Assembly: GCA_023254365.1 (NCBI GenBank)
Contig: JALRLQ010000030.1
Location: 1-18,781 of the forward strand
From: Candidatus Poseidonia sp.
GTDB taxonomy: Archaea > Thermoplasmatota > Poseidoniia > Poseidoniales > Poseidoniaceae
Direction: 5' to 3'
Length of the DNA stretch: 18,781 bases
The position numbers and the translations under genes are program-made. Under the pieces are notes generated by a model, which made no database searches, was not told the origin of the DNA, and was given only the letters and a program-made list of their open reading frames with translations. Positions 7,656 through 16,300 of the stretch are shown here, in pieces (the first letter of the stretch is position 1; each line of letters starts with the position of its first letter).

Positions 7656-8783
7656 TCAGTTGACGAACTCGATTTGTCGGTTCCGAAGGGCTCGCAACTG
7701 CCGATTTTCGGTGGAGCCGTGAATTTGGGGGCTCTTCACACCGGTGATCACGACCATCACTCGAAGGTCGTCTCCGTACTCTTCTTTCGAGTCGGCCCCC
7801 CAAATGATCTTGGCGTTTGGAGAGATTTGTTCACTGATGAGTTGGGAGCAGCGTTCGGCTTCGCCCAACGTGAGGCTGGGGCCACCGATGACGTTGATGA
7901 GGGCGCCACGGGCGTCGCTCATGTCCATTTCCAAAAGCGGTGAGTGCAGGGCTTCCATGACAGCCGCCTCGGCACGGCCGGGTCCTTTCGCTGCACCCAA
8001 TCCGATCATGGCAACACCTCCACCTGAACTGATGATGGCTTTGAGGTCCTCAAAGTCAAGGTTGACCATACCGTCGCTGTTGAGCATCTCGGTTACGCCG
8101 GTGATGGACCGGACCAGCAATTCATCGCCAACACGGAAGGCGCTGGCAATGGGCAAATCTTTGACGCCTTCGATTTCCAGCAAGCGTTCGTTGGGGATGA
8201 CGAGGATGGTATCGCAATGCTCTCGAAGTCGCTCAAGCCCCCATTCTGCGTTTTGCTTTCGCAAGGAACCTTCGGACTTGAACGGGTAGGTGACCACCGC
8301 AATGGTCAGTGCGCCCTGGGCCTTCGCCATGCGAGCGATGTGGCCTGCAGCTCCCGTTCCTGAACCGCCGCCCATTCCGGCCGTGATGATGGCCAGTTGG
8401 GTATCGTTGGTGATGCGTCGCAGGACCATTTCTGATTCCAAGGCGGCAGCCTCACCTTTTGTCGGGTCGCCACCAGCTCCTCGCCCTCGAGCGGTTCGTC
8501 CAATGAGCACCTTTTCCTTGAGCGGTGATTGAAGCAGGGCTTGTGCATCGGTGTTGATCGCATATCCTGTAACGTACGACGATTCAAAGAGTTCTTCTTC
8601 AAACAAGCGGTTCACGGCGTTGCAGCCTGCACCGCCGACGCCGTACACGCGAATTCGTGGCTGGAGCGATTCCAAAAGTGCTCTCAATTCTTCATCGCTT
8701 CCGGTGTCGGGGGCTTGCTGGTGGGGAACAACCCGCTGCTCATCCTCCGTGAGTTCCAACACACGTTCAATCAAATGGCGCAT
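7656..8783 (-). CDS. ftsZ: cell division GTPase FtsZ
   Basis: Tubulin homologue that polymerises at mid-cell into the division ring. From the ATG at 8783 the protein is 375 residues. RIRVYGVGGAGCNAVNRL begins the GTPase domain; GGGSGTGAA (about 138-146) is the tubulin/FtsZ signature loop; NLDFED (about 241-246) is the T7 synergy loop with the catalytic aspartates. The sequence stops soon after the C-terminal beta domain (VMVVITGVKSPQIHG), with only a short tail. The frame is open to a GTG at 8879 overlapping the end of radA by eight bases. The ATG is preferred because its N-terminus, MRHLIERVLELTEDEQ, resembles that of methanogen FtsZ (MKFLKNVLEE), as recalled. It is on the same strand as radA and probably co-transcribed. 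Confidence 0.97.
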   Translation of the reverse strand: MRHLIERVLELTEDEQRVVPHQQAPDTGSDEELRALLESLQPRIRVYGVGGAGCNAVNRLFEEELFESSYVTGYAINTDAQALLQSPLKEKVLIGRTARGRGAGGDPTKGEAAALESEMVLRRITNDTQLAIITAGMGGGSGTGAAGHIARMAKAQGALTIAVVTYPFKSEGSLRKQNAEWGLERLREHCDTILVIPNERLLEIEGVKDLPIASAFRVGDELLVRSITGVTEMLNSDGMVNLDFEDLKAIISSGGGVAMIGLGAAKGPGRAEAAVMEALHSPLLEMDMSDARGALINVIGGPSLTLGEAERCSQLISEQISPNAKIIWGADSKEEYGDDLRVMVVITGVKSPQIHGSTENRQLRALRNRQIEFVN

Positions 8784-8871
8784 GGGCACAGTTGGCTTGT
8801 GGACATTTTCAACCTGCCGCAACGGGCAAGGCTTCGCAGTGCGGTTTGAAAGCCCCGTTTGCAGAGCCGAA

Positions 8872-9906
8872 TCAGTCACGGAGCCCTTCTTCGGTCACCT
8901 GATAGACGCACTCACCGTCAGGCAAGTTTGGCGAATCGACCAAGCGTGCAATCCTGCGACCGCCCTTTGCCTTCCTGAGGTACAGTCGGAAGGTGCTGGC
9001 GTGAGCGAGAATGTGGCCACCGATGGGCTTTGTTGGGTCACCCCACATGGCATCGGGCTTGGAGTGAACTTGATTGGTCACCAGCACCAAGGCGTTGTTG
9101 ACGTCAGCCAACTGCTTGAGATCTTTGAGGTGACTGTTGAGCTTTTGTTGGCGACGAGCCAGCATGCCCCGCCCGATGAACTCGGCTCGGAAGTGGCTGG
9201 TCAAGGAATCGACGATGATCATCTTGACGTTCAAGCCCTTGCTCATGCGCTTGATCTCGTCGGCAAGCAACATCTGGTGAGCAGAATTGTAGGCCCGAGC
9301 CACGTGGATTCGGGAGAGAACGTATTCTGGGTCGAGACCGTGGCCACGGGCCATCTGCGTGATGCGCTCGGGACGGAACGTGTCTTCCGTGTCGATGTAG
9401 AACACATCGCCGTCAAGACCGCCTTGGTCAACCGGCAAGGTGCAGTTCACGGCAAGTTGGTGCCCAATCTGGGTTTTTCCACTCCCGAATTCACCGTACA
9501 CCTCGACGAGGGCTTGTGTTTCGAACCCTCCACCGAGCAGGTCGTCAATCGACTGCACCTTGGACTGGAGCTTCTGCACTTCTCGACGTCGCTCGAGCAA
9601 CGCATCACCGGAGACGAAACCACCGATGTTGGCCATTTTCTTGGCAGCGGCGATGATCTTGGCCGACACGGCTTCACCGAGTTCGGCTTCTTCGGCCAGG
9701 TCACCGGGCGACATCACGGCGAGCGCAAGCAATTCTTCAAATCCGGCTTCACGGAGTTTCTCTGCCGTCGCTGGACCCACACCTGGTAGGTCTTCGATGG
9801 TCAGTTGGACCTCCTCCTCTTCCGTCATCAAAGGAACTTCTTCTTCCTCCGGTGCTTCATTCTTTTCAACTTCAATGCTGACATTATTCTTCGTTTTTGC
9901 TGGCAT
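8872..9906 (-). CDS. radA: DNA recombinase RadA
   Basis: Archaeal RecA/Rad51 homologue that forms filaments on single-stranded DNA and drives homologous pairing. The 344-residue protein has an acidic N-terminal leader ([16 protein letters not shown]), a helix-hairpin-helix domain ([17 protein letters not shown], about 40-56), a linker with [12 protein letters not shown], Walker [10 protein letters not shown] (138-146), Walker B MIIVDS (229-234) and the DNA-binding loop region [20 protein letters not shown]. The Rad51-type FxxA polymerisation motif reads FVSG (97-100), so the usual Ala is Gly. The length is slightly over the family norm because of the acidic leader. The start ATG lies about 40 bases downstream of a TATA-like box. 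The ftsZ frame begins within or just after its stop codon. Confidence 0.98.
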   Translation of the reverse strand: MPAKTKNNVSIEVEKNEAPEEEEVPLMTEEEEVQLTIEDLPGVGPATAEKLREAGFEELLALAVMSPGDLAEEAELGEAVSAKIIAAAKKMANIGGFVSGDALLERRREVQKLQSKVQSIDDLLGGGFETQALVEVYGEFGSGKTQIGHQLAVNCTLPVDQGGLDGDVFYIDTEDTFRPERITQMARGHGLDPEYVLSRIHVARAYNSAHQMLLADEIKRMSKGLNVKMIIVDSLTSHFRAEFIGRGMLARRQQKLNSHLKDLKQLADVNNALVLVTNQVHSKPDAMWGDPTKPIGGHILAHASTFRLYLRKAKGGRRIARLVDSPNLPDGECVYQVTEEGLRD

Positions 9907-9940
9907 GGTTCATCCCTTTACCCCCATGGTGTCGTGCTTC

Positions 9941-9950
9941 CCTATATGAA
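9941..9950 (-). promoter_or_regulatory. TATA-like promoter of radA
   Basis: Minus-strand TTCATATAGG is centred about 40 bases before the radA ATG, predicting a transcript start near 9920 with a leader of roughly 14 bases. No strong SD precedes the ATG. A 7-bp inverted repeat lies just upstream of it. Confidence 0.55.
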
Positions 9951-9962
9951 CAAACGAAGGAG

Positions 9963-9984
9963 GGTGGTGGGTCCAAGCACCACC
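9963..9984. repeat. inverted repeat upstream of radA promoter
   Basis: GGTGGTG (9963-9969) and CACCACC (9978-9984) are exact inverted copies with an eight-base spacer. They sit between the end of the lipoprotein gene and the radA TATA box, so they could be a regulator binding site or an RNA hairpin at the 3' end of the lipoprotein mRNA. Confidence 0.4.
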
Positions 9985-10030
9985 AAAACGGGACCTCAAT
10001 CGTGGCGAATCCTTCGCAGCACCACGAAAA

Positions 10031-10062
10031 TTCACTTTTCGTTTTGATTTCTCAAAAGTGAA
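10031..10062 (-). terminator. 9-bp inverted repeat across the lipoprotein stop codon
   Basis: TTCACTTTT (10031-10039) and AAAAGTGAA (10054-10062) are perfect inverted copies separated by 14 AT-rich bases. The repeat includes the last codons and the stop of the lipoprotein gene. As RNA it would form an A/U-rich hairpin, which may aid 3' end formation, though a clean U-tract does not follow immediately. A protein-binding palindrome is the alternative. Confidence 0.35.
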
Positions 10063-10889
10063 AGTGAAGCCGTGTTCTCATCCGTTCCTTCCATCGCAAG
10101 AGGGTTGGGTTCCGATTCCACTTCTTCGTAGAGAATACGAACCACGTGATGGATGTTGATCGAATCGTTTCCAGCATCGATGGTGACACCGAGGCTCCAA
10201 TCACCGCTTCCCACATTGTACTGACTGTGCGTCCACGAAGCCTCTTGGCCGTCACCGATTTGTTCGGTGTGGAAGGCTTGCTCTTCCTCCTCCGGGTCGT
10301 TGAGATGCCAGGTGACCGTCACCTGTGTGCCCGGAACCAGCTCGTTGGGGTTGGTGATGGTGGACTCAAGACTGATTTTTTCAGGCGAATCGCACTCGCA
10401 ATCGGGCAAGGTTGAGATGGTCATTGCGGAAGGTTCGTCGGTGTTGGTTTGTGTCCAATCGATCTCTTTGTCAATACGGATGAGCAAACTCATCGAGGCC
10501 TCGTTTCCTCGTTCGTCGGTGGCTGAGAGGACGGCGGTGAAGAGACCGTGTGTAAGGTAGGTGTAGGTGATTTCAGCCTCTTCGTTGGCGTTCACCGTCA
10601 CGGCGTTTGAGCCGTCATCGTCGTCACCGGGGTCAAGCGTGAAGGTCTCCATCAAACCGGCATTTGAGACCACTCGGGCGAAATCAAACGACAGTTCCAC
10701 GCCGGTTTGCGAAAGCACAGCGTTGTTTTGGATGCGCTCGGTCAGGGTGCCCGAGGTCTCAGGATAATGCACGTTCATCGTGATGGGGTTCTTGTCCTCA
10801 TCAGCACCTTCGGTGCCAAGGCATCCAGCGGTGCTGGAAAGCAAGAGCAAGGCGACCAACAGAACCGTGGTGCTGGAGGTTGCTCGCAT
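10032..10889 (-). CDS. secreted lipoprotein with beta-sandwich (PKD/Ig-like) domains
   Basis: The 285-residue protein begins MRATSSTT followed by a hydrophobic segment and the lipobox STAGC (C23), so it is probably lipid-anchored on the outer face of the membrane. The exported part is acidic and beta-rich. One module (about 35-150) contains an Asp-rich turn (DPGDDDDGSN) and ends YTYLTHGLFTAVLSATDERGN, a PKD-like 'Y.Y...G.Y.....A.D..GN' pattern. A second module (about 165-265) begins with the Cys pair DCECDSPEK and has VTVTWHLNDPEEEE. I do not recognise a specific function; a binding or adhesion role would be a guess. In-frame ATGs at 10916 (preceded by SD-like GAGGGTGG) and 10946 are alternative starts. 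It is divergent from the initiator tRNA gene. Confidence 0.75.
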   Translation of the reverse strand: MRATSSTTVLLVALLLLSSTAGCLGTEGADEDKNPITMNVHYPETSGTLTERIQNNAVLSQTGVELSFDFARVVSNAGLMETFTLDPGDDDDGSNAVTVNANEEAEITYTYLTHGLFTAVLSATDERGNEASMSLLIRIDKEIDWTQTNTDEPSAMTISTLPDCECDSPEKISLESTITNPNELVPGTQVTVTWHLNDPEEEEQAFHTEQIGDGQEASWTHSQYNVGSGDWSLGVTIDAGNDSINIHHVVRILYEEVESEPNPLAMEGTDENTASLSLLRNQNEK

Positions 10890-10984
10890 GGTAAACCGTA
10901 ATTCGTTCCACCTCATCAAACCACCCTCGCGATGAAGTTGAAGCAAACGGTGGTTTGAAAACGGTAAACCGTGGCGGTTGAATC

Positions 10985-11062
10985 AGCGAGGTGGGGTAGT
11001 CTGGATATCCCGTCGGGCTCATAACCCGGAGATCGATGGTTCAAATCCATCCCTCGCTACCA
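10985..11062 (+). tRNA. initiator tRNA-Met (anticodon CAT)
   Basis: A full cloverleaf folds: acceptor AGCGAGG pairs with CCTCGCT, D-arm GGG/CCC, anticodon stem TCGGG/CCCGG around loop CTCATAA, five-base variable loop, T-stem GATGG/CCATC with loop TTCAAAT, then ACCA. The A1-U72 pair and three consecutive G-C pairs at the base of the anticodon loop mark it as the archaeal initiator, not an elongator. The 3' CCA is encoded. No intron is present. The next gene, on the other strand, ends at the very next base. Confidence 0.96.
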
Positions 11063-11848
11063 TTATCCATACTGGTAGTAGTCGTGCTTCGGCTGAAGGC
11101 TGTCCAAGGCCGACTGCAAGCGAGCGTTGGCGGCTTGTTCACCGGCAAGTATCGCCGCTTGTTGGTCTTGAAGCCGTTGCAGTTCCTCATTGCATTGACC
11201 TGCCTGGGAGGGCAAGGTGTGCGCGCAAGCGGTGAGGGTGGCAACGACCTCCTCCAAGGCCACGGGCGGCGAGTGAGCGGGTTGCAGTTCGAACACACCG
11301 TTGGCCTGAATGACCTCGCCTGCTGCTGCGATGGCGCCCAGAAAACGGTTGAGATGGGCTTTCGTGGGCACTGCGTTGACCGCTGCTTGGGCGGCAGCGA
11401 GGTGACCGGGAGCCAATTTTTCGCACTTTGCAAAGGCTTTGGCAGCCGCCTTGGGCTTTCCAGCAGCGGCGTACAACCGACCGGCACGCAAGTGGTCTTC
11501 GTGTTCGGGTTGCATGGAGGCCAGCATCTGGGGTGCGTGCTTTTGCAGCACTTTGACCAAGGCTTTGCGCTCTCCATGCATCCGTTTGATCGCCTTCATG
11601 CTCTGGTCGGCTTTCCCCCGCACCAGGTACACATCGCACATCAATCGCAGCCCTTTGAGGAGGAAGATCTGTTGCTGAGGGTCTCGTTTTTTGTTCGACA
11701 ACATCAGGTCGCAAAATTGCGTGGCCATGACCTCGGACAATTCCAATCGCCCCTCGGCCATGTACCGTTCAATTTGGTGCAGGGTTTGCGATGGGTCCTG
11801 CATACCAAACATGGGAACATGCAAGGACAGCACGCCCGTGGCTATCAT
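11063..11848 (-). CDS. TPR-like helical protein of unknown function
   Basis: This 261-residue protein is almost wholly helical and I do not recognise its family. Its middle has TPR-like pairs, clearest in HLRAGRLYAAAGKPKAAAKAFAKCEKLAPGH, and an N-terminal half with pairs such as IFLLKGLRLMCDVYLVRGKADQSMKAI. The C-terminal ~35 residues (CNEELQRLQDQQAAILAG...NARLQSALDSLQ) look like a coiled coil. No signal peptide or catalytic motif is visible, so a scaffold or adaptor role is likely. The ATG at 11848 is about 14 bases downstream of the predicted transcript start; ATGs at 11812 and 11803 are alternatives. It diverges from fap7 from a shared AT-rich promoter element, and its stop codon abuts the 3' end of the initiator tRNA. 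Confidence 0.7.
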   Translation of the reverse strand: MIATGVLSLHVPMFGMQDPSQTLHQIERYMAEGRLELSEVMATQFCDLMLSNKKRDPQQQIFLLKGLRLMCDVYLVRGKADQSMKAIKRMHGERKALVKVLQKHAPQMLASMQPEHEDHLRAGRLYAAAGKPKAAAKAFAKCEKLAPGHLAAAQAAVNAVPTKAHLNRFLGAIAAAGEVIQANGVFELQPAHSPPVALEEVVATLTACAHTLPSQAGQCNEELQRLQDQQAAILAGEQAANARLQSALDSLQPKHDYYQYG

Positions 11849-11882
11849 GCCTTTGATGGTTTGATGCCTTCAACGGCGGACC

Positions 11883-11893
11883 GATTTAACTAC
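11883..11893. promoter_or_regulatory. shared TATA-like box of a divergent gene pair
   Basis: The plus strand reads GATTTAACTAC, with TTTAAC centred 27 bases before the fap7 ATG at 11915, which fits a leaderless transcript. The same bases on the minus strand read GTAGTTAAATC, about 40 bases before the ATG of the TPR-like gene. No other AT-rich element lies between the two genes, so one box may serve both directions. Confidence 0.5.
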
Positions 11894-11914
11894 CACCGGT
11901 TCAACCACCGGACG

Positions 11915-12466
11915 ATGAGCGACGCCTGCACCCTAGCGATTTCCGGGACACCGGGCGTGGGCAAAACCGCCCTTTGCTCGCGTTTGGCTGAGGCGGGCTG
12001 GACCGTTATCGACCTCGCAGAGCTGGCCGCTGAACACGGTTGTTTGGGCGAGACGGACAGCGCTGACGGCGCCGCACCGGTGGACATCCACCGACTGGCC
12101 GACGCTTGGCAACCACCAACCGAAGGCCGGTGGGTCGTGGACGGTCATCTCTCGCATCTGTTGGACGTGGACGGGTTGGTGTTGCTGCGCTGTCCACCGG
12201 CAACGCTGAGTGAACGCTTGACGAACCGCGGGTACACCGAAGCCAAGGTCAAGGCCAATGTTGAATGGGAATTGACCGCCGGCCATTGGTCGGAACTGCT
12301 CGAATTTGAGGTGGACCTGCCGCTGATGGAAGCGAACTCAGGAACGATGTCGGAAGACGAATTGACGCAACAAGTGCTCCAATGGGTTGAGGACGGCCTG
12401 CCGAGCGAACCGCTTGAAGACATGGCGGCTCACGCGACCGACTGGCTCGCACAATCCGGTGCATGA
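11915..12466 (+). CDS. Fap7/AK6-type adenylate kinase and ribosome-assembly ATPase
   Basis: In archaea and eukaryotes this family acts as an atypical adenylate kinase and as an ATPase in small-subunit maturation, working with ribosomal protein uS11. The 183-residue protein has the P-loop GTPGVGKT (11-18), an NMP-binding-type region with DLAELAAEHG, the family hallmark VDGHLSHLL (75-83) and the lid RLTNRGYTEAKVKANVEWE (101-119). Length and order are typical. The ATG at 11915 was chosen because it starts directly at the first beta strand and lies at the leaderless distance from a TATA-like box. The phosphatidyltransferase gene follows 49 bases downstream on the same strand. Confidence 0.9.
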   Translation: MSDACTLAISGTPGVGKTALCSRLAEAGWTVIDLAELAAEHGCLGETDSADGAAPVDIHRLADAWQPPTEGRWVVDGHLSHLLDVDGLVLLRCPPATLSERLTNRGYTEAKVKANVEWELTAGHWSELLEFEVDLPLMEANSGTMSEDELTQQVLQWVEDGLPSEPLEDMAAHATDWLAQSGA

Positions 12467-12515
12467 GTCCCACCGTCTCCACAAACCATAACACCCCAAC
12501 GCAGGTGGTTGGGCT

Positions 12516-13232
12516 ATGGCCCTTGAGAAAATGCGGCGTCGCTGGGAAGCCGCCCTTCAGCCAGTGTTGCGAACGTTTCATCGGTTTTCCCCTGCGACCA
12601 TCACGTGGCTTGCTTTACCGTTCGGTGTTGCGGGCGGACTGTTGGCGATGTACGCTCCCGAAGACACCACCGGTGGTGGGTGGTTGCTCGGGGGGGCGTT
12701 GATGATCGCCTTGGCCATGCTCTTTGATGGATTGGACGGGTCGCTTGCCCGAGCCAAAGGTGAAGTCACCCGCTGGGGCGATTACCTCGACCACACCATC
12801 GACCGGGTGCTCGATGCCACCTGGGTGGTGTGCATCGCCGCCTCGGCGTTCGTGGGGGACGTCACGCTTGGCTTTGCGGCTGCGTTCCTGACGTTGCTCG
12901 GTTCGTACATGGGCACGCAAGCTCAAGCCGTGGCGGGTGCTCGCAACTATCGAGGGTTCTCTCGAGCAGACCGCACGGTTCTAACCCTCTTGTCGCTGGT
13001 CGTCATGGGTGTGATGCTCATCATGGGATGGGGCACCGACGCCGTCTACCCCGCACCGTACGACCACATCAATGTCAATCCGATGAGCCTGATCGTGTTC
13101 ATTTCCGCACTCGGCGGTTTGTGGACGTTCCTCGTTCGTTTTGTTCAAGCCAAATCCGAGATTCAAGCGCTGGATGCAGCCGACCCGTTGCCGCAACCCA
13201 ATGCAAAAGACGGCGATGAATCCACCGAGTGA
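12516..13232 (+). CDS. CDP-alcohol phosphatidyltransferase, probably archaetidylinositol phosphate synthase-like
   Basis: Integral membrane enzyme that moves a CDP-linked lipid group onto an alcohol acceptor to make an archaeal phospholipid. The 238-residue protein carries the complete family motif D71-x2-D74-G75-x2-A78-R79-x8-G88-x3-D92-x3-D96 (from LFDGLDGSLARA to YLDHTIDR), with about six hydrophobic helices around it. The later SYMGTQAQAVAG...GFSRADRTVL resembles the 'SY..A.A...G...RAER' segment of archaetidylinositol phosphate synthases, so inositol-1-phosphate is the likely acceptor; glycerol phosphate or serine cannot be excluded. The C-terminal ~20 residues are polar. SD-like AGGTGG lies about seven bases before the ATG. 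It ends just before a T-tract terminator. Confidence 0.88.
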   Translation: MALEKMRRRWEAALQPVLRTFHRFSPATITWLALPFGVAGGLLAMYAPEDTTGGGWLLGGALMIALAMLFDGLDGSLARAKGEVTRWGDYLDHTIDRVLDATWVVCIAASAFVGDVTLGFAAAFLTLLGSYMGTQAQAVAGARNYRGFSRADRTVLTLLSLVVMGVMLIMGWGTDAVYPAPYDHINVNPMSLIVFISALGGLWTFLVRFVQAKSEIQALDAADPLPQPNAKDGDESTE

Positions 13233-13250
13233 TGGCCGAGGCAAAACAAA

Positions 13251-13267
13251 CCCCGGATGGGCTTTTT
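13251..13267 (+). terminator. T-tract terminator after the phosphatidyltransferase gene
   Basis: A short CCC/GGG stem flanked by A and T bases is followed by TTTTTT about 20 bases after the stop codon. A run of six T downstream of a gene is the usual archaeal intrinsic termination signal. Confidence 0.5.
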
Positions 13268-13272
13268 TGACC

Positions 13273-13279
13273 CTTAAGA
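13273..13279 (+). promoter_or_regulatory. TATA-like promoter of the FN3 surface protein
   Basis: CTTAAGA is centred about 44 bases before the ATG at 13320, predicting a transcript start near 13301 and a leader of about 20 bases. It follows directly on the preceding terminator. Confidence 0.45.
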
Positions 13280-13319
13280 AGCGACATAGTCATAACGGAC
13301 GAAGGCGACATATGCGCTG

Positions 13320-16300
13320 ATGGGTAGTCCTACGGCTGAACAAAATGCACCTTTGCGCGCCGGCCTCATGGTCGCAATCATGCTGCTGGCAATCGTCCCC
13401 ATGGGGCTCTCCTCGGCCACTCACGGAAGCGAGGGCACCCCATCGAACCTTCAGGCTCAGCACATCAACGCAACGTTCGACCCCGTTTCAGAAACCACCA
13501 CCATCACGTGGGAAAACCTCGTTTCATCCGACTTCCCAATTCTCAACTCCATGTTCAGTGCCAACTACACCCTTTACCGGTCCAGTACGGTCATCACCGA
13601 AGCAAACCTCAGCAACCTCACCCCCATCGCCACCGTGAGGGTTTGCGACTCTTCCACCCTCGGAGCCAACCCCGGTGTCTGCAGCGGGGACGCTCACCCT
13701 GGTCACTCCTACACCTATCCGGTCGCTCCCGGTGTGAACGGCACGTACTACTACGCCATCACCACCATGTTGCCCGGCGGAACCGAAGCAGCAGAACTCA
13801 TCCTCAACGCCTCGCAAACCGAACTGCCGGTGTTGGAAATGACCAAACCCGTCCAAACGCCCTACATCATCTCGGCCCAATTTGATGCCGAGAAGAGCGA
13901 GACGACACTGCTGTGGTTCAACTGGAACGAGTTTGACAACGTCTTGCCAACCACAGGGCCGGATGCGTTGCAAATTCGAATTTGGCGAACGGACATCAAC
14001 GACCTCGGACAAATTTCCCGAAGCAACGGTGACCTGCTCCCGCTGATCACCACGCCGATTGCAACGCTGGGAAGCACGGTGTCAAACTACGTCGTCACCG
14101 TACCTCCCAACACACAGCGGGAGAGTTACTACTCGATCACCTACTTGCTGCCCAACGCCAGTGGCCCGGGATTGGATTACGAGGACTTCCGATTCATCAA
14201 CAGTCGAAACACCCTTTCCACCCCGGTGGTTGAGGACAACCGGCCGCCCTCCCAGCCGATTTTGCTGTCTGCAGAGTTTGTGCCCAACCCAAGCGACGGG
14301 TCGGGGTACACCAACATCAGTTGGGGCGATGTCCCCACAGAATCCGGTGAGACCTACCGAATTTACCGTTCGGACGCTTCCTTTGCGACCATTCTGCGAA
14401 ACGATGTTGAGTTGATCGTTTCCGGTGTTCTCGAGGGCATCAATTCCTATGAAGTTCCGGTACCACGAGGCTATCTCGGGTATTCCTACTACTGTGTCGT
14501 TACGGTGGACGAGACCGGCGTCATCAACACCGACACCACCGGCGATTCGTGCACCAACGCCATCGAAGAGAACGCCTTCTACGGTTGGGTTGCCGAACCG
14601 ACCAACGTGCATGCAGAATTCCTTGGGGACCGAACCACACGCGTGACGTGGGACGAGCAATTGGGCGTTGAAGGTGAAATGTATCACATCTGGTACGGAA
14701 CCTACCGTGTTGGCACCGGTCAGTTTGTTGAGAACGAAACCCTGCTCTACCTCGGAACGGTGAGCGACGGTATTGGTTACTTTGACGTTGAAGTGCCCGA
14801 TGGAGAGTACCGGACCAATTCGTTTTACTTCGTGACCTCCGAAGCGTTGTACGGCAACGTCAACGGCACCTACCACTACACGAATCTGATTCAAAATTAC
14901 TTCAACGTACCCTTTGAGGACACCCAAGCTCCCAATCCAGCGCGCATCAAGAACGCCTACTCAATCGGTTCAATGAACCTGGTGAGCCTTGAGTGGTTCA
15001 ACGAAGATGAAGCCAACGAATCCTATGCCATTTGGCGCCATTACGGAGCACCCTTTGGTGAGGACGAGAACGACATTTCCACCATCGAGGCCGACGGTTG
15101 GGAACTGGTGCTTGACAACATCGAAACGGGTGTTGAAACAGGCGACACCATCACTCGAGAGTTCAACATCCCAACCGACGTTGACCGAGAGGTGTGGTAT
15201 GCTGTCACCATCACCGACGAGTGGGGCAACTTCAACGGTGAAATCTTCGCCGGCTTTGGTGGAAGTGCATTCAAGGTGTCCGAAGACACCAAACTGCCCA
15301 ACGCCACCCTTACCGTGGTTGACGGTGATGGCGTTCCCTACGACAGCACCACCTTGGTGGCTGGTCAATACAGCATCCGCGTGCAAGTGAACGAGGACTT
15401 GGGCGACACTCCCTCCATCAACATCACCACGCTTGAAGGTGGACTCATCGCTGACGACGCATCGCTTGCCGTGCTCAACGAAAACCGAAACAACCCCGAT
15501 ATCGGTGCGCTCTACACGTACGACTTCAGCATCCTGTCCAACACGGACGCCGGCAGCATGGTCATCCGCGTCACCATGGAAGACGAATCGGGCAACGTGG
15601 TCGAGCAATTCTGGGACCACCTCTCGGTGGACGCTCAGCTTCCACAAGTGAGCATCTATGCACCGACCCCTGCCAGTGACGGTTCAAAGTACCTCTATGG
15701 TAACCGCATCAACATTCTTGCTGGTGCAGAAGACGACGTGGTCATCACATCGTTCCAATACCGATGGACCTACCACTACGGCGGAACGACCGGGGCATCG
15801 GTTTCCACGCCGTGGTCGGACTTGACGGGCATCACCGACCTCGACGGCGACGGTCGTTCGCTGTCTGCCGATATGGAAGTCTCCTCTGGCAGTTTCGAAC
15901 CTGGTTTGCACGCTCTGACCGTTCGCGCCACGGACCTCGCAGGCAACGAAGTCACCCAACGAGTGCAATTCATCGTTGACTACTGTCGTAACCGCGTTGA
16001 CGGCACCACGGTGTGTTCCTACGAGGAAGCCCTCAAGCCAGCCGTTGAGCCCGAAATGATCACGCCAAGTTACAGCGACCCGCCCTACGTGGTCGTGTGG
16101 ATCATCGCCGTGGTGAACATCTTGGCCATTGTGGTCTCGCTGATGATCATCCAAACCGGTATGTCCGGGCCAAAGAAGAAGAAGCGAGGCGATGACGATG
16201 ACGAAGACGAATCGTGGATGGCCGAATTCATTGGCACCAGTCAAGATCTCGACATGGACGCCGTGACCGGAACCGGCGCAGCAGCGGCTCCTGAGGAGGA

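Noticed and set aside
8551..9789. A 412-residue open frame on the plus strand
   Set aside because: It is antisense to radA and ftsZ, which are unmistakable on the minus strand. Its protein has no recognisable motif and its openness follows from the codon bias of the real genes.
13440..15960. Possible DNA-level tandem repeats in the surface protein gene
   Set aside because: The modules repeat only as a protein pattern; I see no long identical DNA segments.
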